Shown piece by piece: positions 9,409-18,167 of a DNA stretch of 64,000 nucleotides (position 1 is its first letter; each line of letters begins with the position of its first letter). A model generated the notes under the pieces. That model made no database searches and was not told the origin of the DNA. It saw nothing but the letters and a program-made list of their open reading frames with translations. The DNA comes from Wenxinia saemankumensis (GTDB lineage Bacteria; Pseudomonadota; Alphaproteobacteria; Rhodobacterales; Rhodobacteraceae): contig NZ_FQYO01000001.1 in assembly GCF_900141735.1 (NCBI RefSeq), positions 186,001 to 250,000 on the forward strand, read 5' to 3'. The position numbers and the translations under genes are program-made.

Positions 9409-9468
9409 GGGGGCGCTGCCCCCGCTGCCTGCGGCAGCCCCCCGGAGTATTTCGGGCAAGATAAGAGC
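9409..9468 (+). repeat. Dispersed 3'-end structured element, copy A
   Basis: Hairpin 1 is GGGGGC-gct-GCCCCC (9409-9423) and hairpin 2 is GCTGCC-tgc-GGCAGC (9424-9438). They are followed by a C run and the conserved tail GGAGTATTT, then GGCAAGATAAGAGC. It lies 65 bp after uup in the gene's orientation, before convergent hemB. Related copies are at 42110, 58755 and four times at 54810-55260. Confidence 0.75.
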
Positions 9469-9515
9469 ATGGGCGGCGCGACGGGGGCGGTGCCGCGGCG
9501 CGCCCCGGGGGCGGA

Positions 9516-10517
9516 TCAGCCGTTCAGGATGCGCGCCGCCTCGGGGGCGAAATAGGTCAGGACGCCGTCGCAGCCCGCGCGCTTGAAGGCCATCAGGCTC
9601 TCCATCATCACCTTCGGTCCGTCGAGCCAGCCATTGGCCGCCGCCGCCCGCAGCATCGCGTATTCGCCCGAGACCTGGTAGGCGAAGGTCGGCACGCCGA
9701 AGGCGTCCTTCACGTCGCGGCAGATGTCGAGATAGGGCATTCCGGGCTTCACCATCACCATGTCCGCGCCTTCGGAGAGGTCGCGGGCGACGAGGCGCAG
9801 CGCCTCGTCCCGGTTGGCCGGGTCCATCTGGTAGGTCTTCTTGTCGCCCGTCAGCGCGGCGGAGGCGCCCACCGCGTCGCGGAAGGGGCCGTAGAAGGCG
9901 CTCGCATACTTGGCGGCGTAGGACAGGATCGTCACGTTCCGGTGGCCGGCCCCCTCGAGCGCGGCGCGGATCGCGCCGATCCGCCCGTCCATCATGTCGG
10001 AGGGGCCGAGGATGTCGGCCCCCGCCTCGGCCTGGGCGAGCGCCATCCGCACCAGCGCCTCGACCGTCTCGTCGTTGACGATCTCGCCGTCCACGACGAA
10101 GCCGTCATGGCCGCTGGCATTGTAGGGATCGAGCGCGATGTCGGTCATGACGGCAATGTCCGGGCAGGCGGACTTGATCTCGCGGATCGCGCGGTTGGTG
10201 AGGTTGTCCGGGTCCCAGGCCATCGCGCAATCGGCCGTCCGCGCGTCCGGCCCGGTATAGGGAAAGAGGCAGATCGCGGGGATGCCGAGGCCCTGCGCCT
10301 CGCGCGCGGCGGCGCCGATCCGGTCGACGCTGCGCCGCACCACGCCGGGCATCGAGGGGACGGGCACCTCGAGATCCGTTCCCTCGGTCAGGAAGACCGG
10401 CCAGATGAGATCCGACGGCGCCAGATGCGTCTGGCGCACGAGGGCGCGCAGGGCGGGGGTGGCCCGGGTGCGGCGCAGGCGGGCGGCGGGGAAGGGGGCG
10501 ACGAGGGGCGTTTTCAT
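9516..10517 (-). CDS. hemB: Delta-aminolevulinic acid dehydratase (porphobilinogen synthase)
   Basis: Condenses two 5-aminolevulinate molecules to porphobilinogen in tetrapyrrole synthesis. Both active-site lysine regions are present: SYAAKYASAFYGPFRDA and MVMVKPGMPYLDI, plus the TYQMDPANRDEAL motif. The metal-loop region reads TDIALDPYNASGHDG, with Asp/Ala in place of the three cysteines of zinc enzymes, so it belongs to the non-zinc class. I place the start at 10517 (333 residues); an in-frame ATG at 10535 is an alternative. Confidence 0.96.
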   Translation of the reverse strand: MKTPLVAPFPAARLRRTRATPALRALVRQTHLAPSDLIWPVFLTEGTDLEVPVPSMPGVVRRSVDRIGAAAREAQGLGIPAICLFPYTGPDARTADCAMAWDPDNLTNRAIREIKSACPDIAVMTDIALDPYNASGHDGFVVDGEIVNDETVEALVRMALAQAEAGADILGPSDMMDGRIGAIRAALEGAGHRNVTILSYAAKYASAFYGPFRDAVGASAALTGDKKTYQMDPANRDEALRLVARDLSEGADMVMVKPGMPYLDICRDVKDAFGVPTFAYQVSGEYAMLRAAAANGWLDGPKVMMESLMAFKRAGCDGVLTYFAPEAARILNG

Positions 10518-10687
10518 GGCCGTGCTGCCTTTCATGTCACACCGCCCGCGTTCGCACATGTTCCTCGCGCCCTCAAGCCTCGCCATTCTCGGCCCGGCCC
10601 CCTAGGGTCCGGCGCGGATCCGGGCCCCGCGCCGGGCCCGTCCGCCTGCCGTTCCTCCCGAGACCACCCTACAAGACTGCCCCCCGC

Positions 10688-11218
10688 GTGACCTGGACCG
10701 AGACCCTCACGGAAGTCATCGACACGCGATCCTTCTCGAACCTGTGGTTCTGGATCGTGGTCGCGGTGACGTGGTCCTCGGCCAGCTACTTCGTCATGGG
10801 CGTGCCCTTCGACCTGATCCAGCGGGCGAAGCGGCAGGGCGGGCAGGCGATGCAGGACCTGCAGGACGCGGCCCGCATCTCGTGCAACCGGTTCCTCCAC
10901 ATGGCGGACACGGCCGGGCTCTGGCTGGTCGGGTTCGTCACCTTCTTCCACAGCGCGATGCTGGTGATCGCCTTCTGGTACTGGGTCGAGTTCGCGCAGG
11001 CGATCGAGTTGATCGCGCTGCCGATGACGCTGGTCTTCGAGCTGACGCTGCGGCTGGCGCGGGAGGTGCGCGAGCGCGGGCTGGAGGGGCCCGAGCTGGT
11101 CCGCAAGCTGATGCGGCACCGGTTCTGGACCCAGCTGATCGGGATGGTCGCGCTCTTCGTCACCGCGATGTTCGGGATGTACCAGAACCTGACGATGTCG
11201 CCGATCCCGGGCTGGTGA
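10688..11218 (+). CDS. Conserved four-helix membrane protein
   Basis: A 176-residue protein starting at a GTG. Hydrophobic segments at about residues 19-40, 77-97, 100-122 and 148-166 suggest three or four membrane helices, with a cytoplasmic-type basic loop (QRAKRQGGQAMQDLQDA) after the first. I recall similar Rhodobacterales proteins being labelled a component of the SufBCD complex, but nothing here shows iron-sulfur function and no suf genes are adjacent. It ends 67 bp before mfd. Confidence 0.7.
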   Translation: MTWTETLTEVIDTRSFSNLWFWIVVAVTWSSASYFVMGVPFDLIQRAKRQGGQAMQDLQDAARISCNRFLHMADTAGLWLVGFVTFFHSAMLVIAFWYWVEFAQAIELIALPMTLVFELTLRLAREVRERGLEGPELVRKLMRHRFWTQLIGMVALFVTAMFGMYQNLTMSPIPGW

Positions 11219-11250
11219 TCGCCGCGCGCGATTCCGCCGCCGCGGCCCCA

Positions 11251-11278
11251 TTGACATGGTCGCCCCCGCGCGTAGGTC
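11251..11278 (+). promoter_or_regulatory. Promoter for mfd, leaderless arrangement
   Basis: A perfect TTGACA (11251-11256) is followed after 16 bp by TAGGTC (11273-11278). The -10 ends 7 bp before the mfd ATG at 11286, the same geometry as at uup, which predicts a leaderless transcript. Confidence 0.5.
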
Positions 11279-11285
11279 AGCCGCC

Positions 11286-14200
11286 ATGTCAAAGAGCCCT
11301 TCCCACGTCACCGTTTCGGGCGCGCCCGAAGGGTTCGACGCCCGCCTGATCCTCGACGAGATCGCGAGGTCCGGGTCCGCCGTCCTCCACGTCGCCCGCG
11401 ACGACCGGCGGATGGAGGCGATGCGCGCCGCGCTCGCCTTCTGGGACCCCTCCATGCCGGTCGTGACCTTCCCGGCCTGGGATTGCCTGCCCTACGACCG
11501 CGTCTCGCCCAATGCCGACATCACCGCCACGCGGATGGCGACGCTGGCGGCGCTGGTCCACGGCATGCCGGACCGGTTCGTGCTGCTGACGACGCTGAAC
11601 GCCGCGACACAGAGGATCCCGGCGCGCGAGGTGCTGAAGGACGCGGCCTTCGCCGCTGAGGTCGGCAGGCGGGTCGACGAGAAGGCGCTGCGGGACTTCC
11701 TCGTCCGGATGGGCTTCACCCAGGCGCCCACGGTGACCGAGCCCGGGGATTACGCGGTGCGCGGCGGGATCATCGACGTCTACCCGCCGGGCGAGAGCGG
11801 GCCGATCCGGCTCGACCTGTTCGGGGACGTGCTGGACGGGGCGCGTCGCTTCGATCCCGCGACGCAGCGCACCACCGAGAAGCTGGACCGGATCGAGCTG
11901 GCGCCGGTCAGCGAGGTGATCCTCGACGAGCCGTCGATCACCCGCTTCCGCCAGAACTACCGGGTGGAGTTCGGGGCCGCCGGCACCGACGATCCGCTCT
12001 ACGAGGCGGTGAGCGCGGGGCGCAAGCACCAGGGGATCGAGCACTGGCTGCCGTTCTTCCACGAGCGGCTCGAGACGCTGTTCGACTACCTGCCCAAGGC
12101 GACGGTCACGACCGACGACCAGATGGACGCCGCGCGCGACGCGCGCTGGACGCTGATCGAGGACGCCTACGAGACCCGCAGGATCGCGATGTCCGCCAAG
12201 GGACGGATCGACAGCGTCTACAAGCCGAGCCCGCCGGACGCGCTCTACGTCATGCCGGACGCCTGGGACGCGGCGCTGGCATCGCACCGCCGGCTGTCCT
12301 TCGCGGCGTTGCCCCGGTCGACCGGCCCGGGGGTGACCGATGCCGGCGGGCGGATCGGCCGCGACTTCGCCCCCGAGCGGCAGCAGGAGAAGGTGAACCT
12401 CTTCGAATCGCTGGCCGGCCATATCCGGGCGCGGCTGAAGGACGGGCCGGTCGTCATCGCCTCGTACTCGAACGGCGCGCGCGAGCGCCTCGAAGGGCTG
12501 ATCGAGGACGAGGGCATCGAGGAGACGATCCCCGTCCCCGATTTCGGCCGCGTCGGGAAAACGGGCGTCCATCTGGTCGTCTGGGCGCTGGAGCACGGCT
12601 TCACCGGCGAGGTGGACGGCCGCAAGGTCACCGTCATCTCCGAGCAGGACGTGCTCGGCGACCGGCTGATCCGGCAGGGCCGCAAGCGCAAGCGGGCGGA
12701 GAACGTCCTTACCGAGGCGCAGCAGATCACGCCCGGCGATCTCGTCGTGCATGTCGATCACGGGGTCGGGCGCTATCACGGGCTGGAGGTGGTGACCGCC
12801 GCCGGCGCGGCGCATGAATGCCTGAAGATCGAATATGCCGAAGGCTCGACGCTCTTCCTTCCGGTCGAGAACATCGAGCTGCTCAGCCGGTACGGTCACG
12901 AGGAGGGGCTGCTTGACAAGTTGGGCGGCGGCGCCTGGCAGGCCAAGAAGGCCCGCCTGAAGGAGCGCATCCGCCAGATGGCGGAGCGGCTGATCCGGGT
13001 CGCGGCGGAGCGCGCGCTGCGCAAGGCGCCGCTCTTCGATCCGCCCGAGGGCATGTGGGAGCAGTTCCTCGCGCGCTTTCCCTACGACGAGACGGACGAC
13101 CAGCTGAACGCGATCGAGGACGTGCTGAACGATCTCGACAGCGGCACGCCGATGGACCGGCTGGTCTGCGGCGATGTGGGCTTCGGCAAGACCGAGGTGG
13201 CGATCCGCGCCGCCTTCGTTGCCGCGATGTCGGGGGCGCAGGTCGTGGTGATCGCGCCGACGACGCTGCTGGCGCGGCAGCACTACAAGAGCTTCGCCGA
13301 ACGGTTCCGGGGCTTCCCCATCAATGTCCGGCAGCTGTCGCGCTTCGTCTCGACCACCGAGGCGGCAAAGACGCGGGAAGGCATGGCGAGCGGCGACGTG
13401 GACATCGTCATCGGGACCCACGCGCTGCTGGCCAAGGGCGTGAAGTTCCGCAACCTGGGCCTTCTCATCATCGACGAGGAGCAGCATTTCGGCGTCGCCC
13501 ACAAGGAGCGGCTGAAGGCGCTGCGCACGGATGTGCACGTCCTGACGCTGACCGCGACGCCGATCCCGCGCACGCTGCAGATGGCGCTGTCGGGCGTGCG
13601 GGAGCTGTCGATCATCGGCACGCCCCCGATCGACCGTCTCGCGATCCGCACCTACGTGTCCGAGTTCGACACCGTCACGATCCGCGAGGCGCTGCTGCGC
13701 GAGCATTACAGGGGCGGGCAGAGCTTCTTCGTCGTGCCGCGGGTCAGCGACCTGGCCGAGATGGAGGACTGGCTGAAACGCGAGGTGCCGGAAGTCTCCT
13801 ACGTCGTCGCCAACGGCCAGATGGCGGCGGGCGAGCTCGACGAGCGGATGAACGCCTTCTACGACGGCAAGTACGACGTGCTGCTGGCCACGACGATCGT
13901 GGAGAGCGGTCTCGACATCCCCACCGCCAACACGATGATCGTGCACCGCGCCGACATGTTCGGCCTTGCCCAGCTCTACCAGATCCGGGGGCGGGTCGGC
14001 CGGTCCAAGACGCGCGCCTATGCCTATCTCACGACGAAGCCGCGCGGCAGGCTGACCCCACAGGCCGAGAAGCGGCTGCGGGTGCTCGGCAGCCTCGATT
14101 CGCTCGGAGCGGGGTTCACGCTCGCCAGCCAGGATCTCGACATCCGCGGCGCGGGCAACCTCCTCGGCGAGGAGCAGTCGGGACAGGTGCGCGAGGTGGG

Positions 14201-14789
14201 CTACGAGCTCTACCAGCAGATGCTCGAGGACGAGATCGCCAAGCTCAAGGCCGGCGGCGGCGAGGGCGTGCCGGAGAGCGACGGGCAATGGGCGCCGCAG
14301 ATCAATCTCGGTGTGCCGGTGCTGATCCCCGAGGACTACGTGCCGGATCTGGACGTGCGGCTCGGCCTCTACCGGCGCCTGTCCGACCTGACCACGAAGG
14401 TCGAGCTCGAGGGCTTCGCCGCCGAGCTGATCGACCGGTTCGGCGAGCTGCCGAAGGAGGTCAATTCGCTGCTGACGATCGTGCGGATCAAGGCGATGTG
14501 CAAACGTGCGGGGATCGCCCAGCTCGATGCAGGACCCAAGGGCGCGACGATCCGCTTCCACAACGACAAGTTCGCCTCCCCCGAGGGGCTGGTGGAGTTC
14601 ATCCAGGCGCAGGACGGGCTGGCCAAGGTCAAGGACAACCGCATCGTCGTCCGCCGGGACTGGTCGAAGGACAAGGACAAGATCCGCGGCGCCTTCGCCA
14701 TCGCCCGCGACCTCGCCGAGAAGCTGGCCGAGAAGCGCAAGGCGACCGACGCGGCGAAGGGCGCGAAGGGCGCGAAGGAGAAGGCCTGA
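11286..14789 (+). CDS. mfd: Transcription-repair coupling factor
   Basis: Removes stalled RNA polymerase from lesions and recruits UvrA. The 1167-residue protein has the UvrB-like N-terminal module, the RNA-polymerase-interacting domain (PGDLVVHVDHGVGRYHGLE, about residues 485-505), and RecG-like translocase domains with Walker A GDVGFGKTEVA (about residue 628) and DEEQHFGVAHKERLK (about 729). The C-terminal TRCF domain starts near VPVLIPEDYVPDLDVRLGLY. The ATG at 11286 is preferred over 11256, which lies inside the promoter. The protein ends in a short Lys/Ala tail. Confidence 0.97.
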   Translation: MSKSPSHVTVSGAPEGFDARLILDEIARSGSAVLHVARDDRRMEAMRAALAFWDPSMPVVTFPAWDCLPYDRVSPNADITATRMATLAALVHGMPDRFVLLTTLNAATQRIPAREVLKDAAFAAEVGRRVDEKALRDFLVRMGFTQAPTVTEPGDYAVRGGIIDVYPPGESGPIRLDLFGDVLDGARRFDPATQRTTEKLDRIELAPVSEVILDEPSITRFRQNYRVEFGAAGTDDPLYEAVSAGRKHQGIEHWLPFFHERLETLFDYLPKATVTTDDQMDAARDARWTLIEDAYETRRIAMSAKGRIDSVYKPSPPDALYVMPDAWDAALASHRRLSFAALPRSTGPGVTDAGGRIGRDFAPERQQEKVNLFESLAGHIRARLKDGPVVIASYSNGARERLEGLIEDEGIEETIPVPDFGRVGKTGVHLVVWALEHGFTGEVDGRKVTVISEQDVLGDRLIRQGRKRKRAENVLTEAQQITPGDLVVHVDHGVGRYHGLEVVTAAGAAHECLKIEYAEGSTLFLPVENIELLSRYGHEEGLLDKLGGGAWQAKKARLKERIRQMAERLIRVAAERALRKAPLFDPPEGMWEQFLARFPYDETDDQLNAIEDVLNDLDSGTPMDRLVCGDVGFGKTEVAIRAAFVAAMSGAQVVVIAPTTLLARQHYKSFAERFRGFPINVRQLSRFVSTTEAAKTREGMASGDVDIVIGTHALLAKGVKFRNLGLLIIDEEQHFGVAHKERLKALRTDVHVLTLTATPIPRTLQMALSGVRELSIIGTPPIDRLAIRTYVSEFDTVTIREALLREHYRGGQSFFVVPRVSDLAEMEDWLKREVPEVSYVVANGQMAAGELDERMNAFYDGKYDVLLATTIVESGLDIPTANTMIVHRADMFGLAQLYQIRGRVGRSKTRAYAYLTTKPRGRLTPQAEKRLRVLGSLDSLGAGFTLASQDLDIRGAGNLLGEEQSGQVREVGYELYQQMLEDEIAKLKAGGGEGVPESDGQWAPQINLGVPVLIPEDYVPDLDVRLGLYRRLSDLTTKVELEGFAAELIDRFGELPKEVNSLLTIVRIKAMCKRAGIAQLDAGPKGATIRFHNDKFASPEGLVEFIQAQDGLAKVKDNRIVVRRDWSKDKDKIRGAFAIARDLAEKLAEKRKATDAAKGAKGAKEKA

Positions 14790-14925
14790 GCCTTCGCCGC
14801 AGGCGCGGGCCCCGGCCGGGGAAGGGGGGATATCCGGACCCCGGGCCGTTCACGTCAGGAGGGGTGTCCGGGGCGACCGGCGGGAAGCAGCGCCAGGAGT
14901 CGATCGCCAGCCTCGGCCCTCGGGG

Positions 14926-15747
14926 TCAGTCGGCGGGGACGGCGAAGGTGAGGTTGGCCCAGAGGCTCTCCCAGTCCTGCGCGATCCCCTCGGCCGGGAC
15001 GCGCAGCACCACGGCGTCGAGCATGTAGGTCGTGCCCCGCTCCACCGGGACCGTCGCGATCCCGTCCGCGTCGGTGCGCAGGTAGACCGGCTCGGCCGTC
15101 TCGTCGCCGGTCCTGGCGAAGACCTCGATCCGGGCATCCGCGCGGACCTTGCCCGCATACCAGAGCTGCACGTCGATCCCGTCGGCCATGTCGCCGGTAT
15201 AAGGGTTCTCGAGCGCGACGATCTCGGTCTCGAGCCCCAGCCGCGTGTCGGTTCCGGCCGCGTCGCCGGCACCGATCAGCGCCTTGGAGTAGCGGGTGTA
15301 GAGCTCGGTCACCGGCTCGTCCGGCAGGCCGCGCTCCTCCTCCAGCGCCGCGATGGCCTCCGGCCCGCCGAGCAGGTCCTTGTGGGCCACAAAGCGGTCG
15401 AACACCGCGTGCTCGCTGTAGGTCAGGGCGGTGGGGGTGGAGACGTAGGCCAGCACGATCAGACCGTCCCCCGCCTCGGCGCTGGCGATGGCGGGAATGT
15501 CGCCGATCCGCGCCCGGAGCGGGGCGGGCGCGCCGGCCTCGCCCCGGATCATGTCCAGCCGCTCGGTATTCCGGGGCAGGAAGGGAAGCCGGGTGCCGGC
15601 GAAGCCCTCTCCGTTGACAAGGTCGGCCTCGAGCATACCCTCCGCGGGCGGTTGCCAGTCCCGCGCCTCGATCCAGAACTCGTGCGCCTGCGCGGGAAGG
15701 GGGACGAGAAGCACGACGGCGCAGAGGCGAAAAGCGGGAAACGGCAT
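14926..15747 (-). CDS. DUF4198-family periplasmic protein (putative metal-uptake accessory)
   Basis: A 273-residue exported protein: signal peptide at residues 1-22 ending AQA, and a mature part that begins HEFWIEARDW. This His-rich start and the later YTGDMADGIDVQLWYAGK and beta-rich C-terminus fit DUF4198/COG5266, proteins often found with nickel or cobalt uptake genes. It has a good ribosome-binding site (AAAGGACC). It is divergent from a HupE-type membrane protein with start codons overlapping, which supports a joint role in metal acquisition. The metal is not determined. Confidence 0.75.
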   Translation of the reverse strand: MPFPAFRLCAVVLLVPLPAQAHEFWIEARDWQPPAEGMLEADLVNGEGFAGTRLPFLPRNTERLDMIRGEAGAPAPLRARIGDIPAIASAEAGDGLIVLAYVSTPTALTYSEHAVFDRFVAHKDLLGGPEAIAALEEERGLPDEPVTELYTRYSKALIGAGDAAGTDTRLGLETEIVALENPYTGDMADGIDVQLWYAGKVRADARIEVFARTGDETAEPVYLRTDADGIATVPVERGTTYMLDAVVLRVPAEGIAQDWESLWANLTFAVPAD

Positions 15748-17071
15748 GTCGAGGGTCCTTTCGGTTGCGGCAACACTCGTCCGCGCGGTCATCCTGTCAA
15801 TGGCGGCGGCGTTCACCGCCTCGTCAGCGGCGGCGCACGAGGTGCTGCCGGCCATCGGGGACATGGAGCTGGCCGAGGGCCGGCTGGTCTTCGACGTGCA
15901 GGCCGATATCGAGGGCTTCGTCGCCGGGATCGACCTCGGCGCGGTCGCCGACACGGACGATGCGCCGCAGGCCGGGCGCCACGACACGCTGCGCGCGATG
16001 GATCCGGCCGAGCTTGCGGCCGCGTTCGAGACGGCCTGGCCGCGAATCGCGCCCCTGATCGACATCCGTGCCGGGCAGACGCGGCTGGAGCCGGAGCTGA
16101 CGGGCGTCGCCGCGGGCCCCGTGGGCGAGGTGGACGCGCCCCGCCCCTCCACCTTCTCCTTCGCCGTGGATCCGCCCGCCGGCACGGCGAAGGTGACCGT
16201 TCGCTGGGACAGCCGCCTCGGCTCGCTGGTGCTGCGCCAGAACGGGGTCGAGGCGCCCTATGACGGCTATCTCGAACCGGGGCAGTCCAGCCCCGGGATC
16301 GCGCTGGGGGGTGGCAGCGCACTGGGCCCCTGGGCGACCTTCGCCGCCTACATTCCCGTGGGGTTCGATCACATCGTGCCGCTGGGGCTCGACCATATCC
16401 TCTTCGTGCTGGCGCTGTTCTTCCTCTCGACGCATCTGCGCCCCCTGCTCTGGCAGGTCACGGCCTTCACCGCCGCGCATACGATCACGCTGGCGCTGAC
16501 GGCCTTGGGGGTGATCTCGCTGCCGGGCAGCGTGGTGGAGCCGATCATCGCCGCCTCGATCGTGTTCGTGGCCGTCGAGAACATCTTCACCCGCGGCCTC
16601 TCGCCTTGGCGGCCGGCCGTGGTCTTCGTCTTCGGCCTGCTGCACGGGATGGGCTTCGCGAGCGTGCTGGCGGAGTTCGGGCTGCCGGAGGGCGCCTTCG
16701 TCCCCGCGCTTCTGGGCTTCAACGTCGGCGTCGAGGTCGGCCAGCTCTTCGTGATCCTGATCGCCTTCCTCATCGTGCGCGAGGCGATCCGCATCGACCG
16801 CGGCCATGACGAGGTGCGTCTGGCCAGGGATCTCTACATCCTGCTGCCGGGGATCTTCGTCGGGGCGGCCTTCCTCTGGATGGCCTGGGGGCAGCCCGAG
16901 GTGGGGCCGATGGTCTTCGCGATCCCCGCCGCTTTCCTGTCGCTGCTGTGCTGGCTGTCGGTCGAGCGGCGGGACCTGGTGGACAGCTACCGCCGGATCG
17001 TGGCCGTGCCGGCCTCGGCCGCGATCGCCCTGATCGGGGCCTGGTGGTTCGTCGAGCGGGTCTTCCTCTGA
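15746..17071 (+). CDS. HupE/UreJ-2 family membrane protein
   Basis: A 441-residue protein with a signal peptide (cut after about residue 34, ...SSAAA-HEV), a periplasmic beta-rich domain (about 35-200), then six or seven membrane helices. The membrane part holds histidine motifs of HupE/UreJ nickel/cobalt permeases: FDHIVPLGLDH, TAAHTITLAL and FGLLHGMGFAS. Start choice is uncertain. The ATG at 15746 gives a complete signal peptide but overlaps the start codon of the divergent DUF4198 gene; the next in-frame ATG (15800) would leave a poor signal peptide and has no ribosome-binding site. Confidence 0.85.
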   Translation: MSRVLSVAATLVRAVILSMAAAFTASSAAAHEVLPAIGDMELAEGRLVFDVQADIEGFVAGIDLGAVADTDDAPQAGRHDTLRAMDPAELAAAFETAWPRIAPLIDIRAGQTRLEPELTGVAAGPVGEVDAPRPSTFSFAVDPPAGTAKVTVRWDSRLGSLVLRQNGVEAPYDGYLEPGQSSPGIALGGGSALGPWATFAAYIPVGFDHIVPLGLDHILFVLALFFLSTHLRPLLWQVTAFTAAHTITLALTALGVISLPGSVVEPIIAASIVFVAVENIFTRGLSPWRPAVVFVFGLLHGMGFASVLAEFGLPEGAFVPALLGFNVGVEVGQLFVILIAFLIVREAIRIDRGHDEVRLARDLYILLPGIFVGAAFLWMAWGQPEVGPMVFAIPAAFLSLLCWLSVERRDLVDSYRRIVAVPASAAIALIGAWWFVERVFL

Positions 17072-17172
17072 GGCTGGGCCGCGACCCGATCTCGATGCGT
17101 TGAAGGGAAGCGCTTCCGCGAAGGCGGGGTCGGTTCACTCCCGACCAGCCTCCGATCTACGAGCACAAGTCA

Positions 17173-17189
17173 GTTTACGTGGCGTAAAC
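17173..17189. promoter_or_regulatory. Perfect inverted repeat, candidate operator
   Basis: GTTTACG-TGG-CGTAAAC: two 7-bp perfect arms around a 3-bp centre, 74 bp before the RTX-like gene start, in a 191-bp gap otherwise without clear signals. The size and symmetry fit a dimeric regulator site, regulator unknown. Confidence 0.5.
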
Positions 17190-17262
17190 ATGCGGGGAGG
17201 AGCATGATAGGGATGCCCATTCACGATCCCCGTCGGTGGGATCCCCTGCCGGAGCGTCTCTC

Positions 17263-17978
17263 ATGGACCTCGTACCGATCAAGCAGCTGACCCGCTCGCA
17301 ATTGCTGGGCGAGGAGTCGGAGGACGAGCGCAAGGGCGTCGACTTCGTCTCTTATGTCGGGGACGACAACGACAATACGTTCTACGGGTTCGCCTCCGAC
17401 GATCATGCCGAGATGCGGGGCGGGAACGATACCGTCTACGGCTATGGCGGTGACGACATCGCCTATGGTGGAACCGGGCGGGACACGCTCTACGGCGGGA
17501 CGGATGACGACACGCTCTACGACGACGACGGCAACGACTATGTCTATGGCGGCTCCGGACGCGACACGGTCTATGGCGGTGCCGGCAACGACACCTTCGA
17601 TACGGTCAACGCCGACAGCGAGGCCGTCTACGGCGGTGACGGCGAGGACCGGATCTACAGTGGAACCTTCAGCACCATCAGCGTCGATGGCGGGTTTGGC
17701 GACGACTATCTCTACATCGACTCGGTCTCCGGCGAGTTCGACGGCGACTGGAACGACGACGTGATCGAGGTGCAACGGCTGGATTTCGGCACCGTGCTCG
17801 GCGGCGCGGGCAACGACGTGATCCGTCAGGCGAACCTGATCACGGGCGACGGGGGGTCGGACGTGACTATGATCTGGAGATCCTGTTCGTCGGGCTGACG
17901 CTCGACGAGGCCAACGGCGTGCGGAATTCGATCAGCTTCATCAGCGAGGCCGAGTACCAGATATATTCCGACTTCTAG
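17263..17978 (+). pseudogene. RTX-like calcium-binding protein, frameshifted near its 3' end
   Basis: The frame from ATG 17263 encodes acidic glycine-rich nonapeptide repeats of the RTX type (for example YGGTGRDTL, YGGSGRDTV, YGGAGNDTF) that bind calcium as a beta-roll in secreted proteins. There is no N-terminal signal peptide, as expected for type I secretion. The frame stops at 17898 after an out-of-character end (MIWRSCSSG). Beginning at 17865 another frame continues in typical composition (DYDLEILFVGLTLDEANG...) to a TAG at 17976-17978. One missing base near 17864 would restore a 238-residue protein. It may be a true frameshift or a sequencing error. No type I secretion genes are nearby. 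Confidence 0.75.
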
Positions 17979-18027
17979 GGCATGCCGGCCCGGCCGGCTG
18001 CCCCCGCGGGACGGCGCGCGCCGCGAC

Positions 18028-18056
18028 TTGCTAACGCGGCGCCCATGGCCTATGTG
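18028..18056 (+). promoter_or_regulatory. Promoter for rpsB-tsf
   Basis: TTGCTA (18028-18033) and TATGTG (18051-18056) are 17 bp apart, followed by a GC-rich discriminator, as often seen for translation genes. It predicts a leader of about 105 nt before rpsB, which could hold a regulatory structure; I could not assign one. Confidence 0.5.
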
Positions 18057-18167
18057 GCGCGCACTTCACAGGCGGAGGCGGGCCTTTTCGGGGAGACATC
18101 CGGAAGGGTCCACCGGTTGGGGAAACCCTGATCCTCCGTCCAAGGGAAAAACCGGAAAGGAAAAGGC

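Noticed and set aside
10532-11455. Minus-strand frame of 307 codons across 10688-11218
   Set aside because: The plus-strand frame encodes a coherent multi-helix membrane protein; the minus frame is charged low-complexity sequence.
11289-14561. Minus-strand open frame of 1090 codons opposite mfd
   Set aside because: Low-complexity shadow of a well-conserved gene on the other strand; no domain motif.
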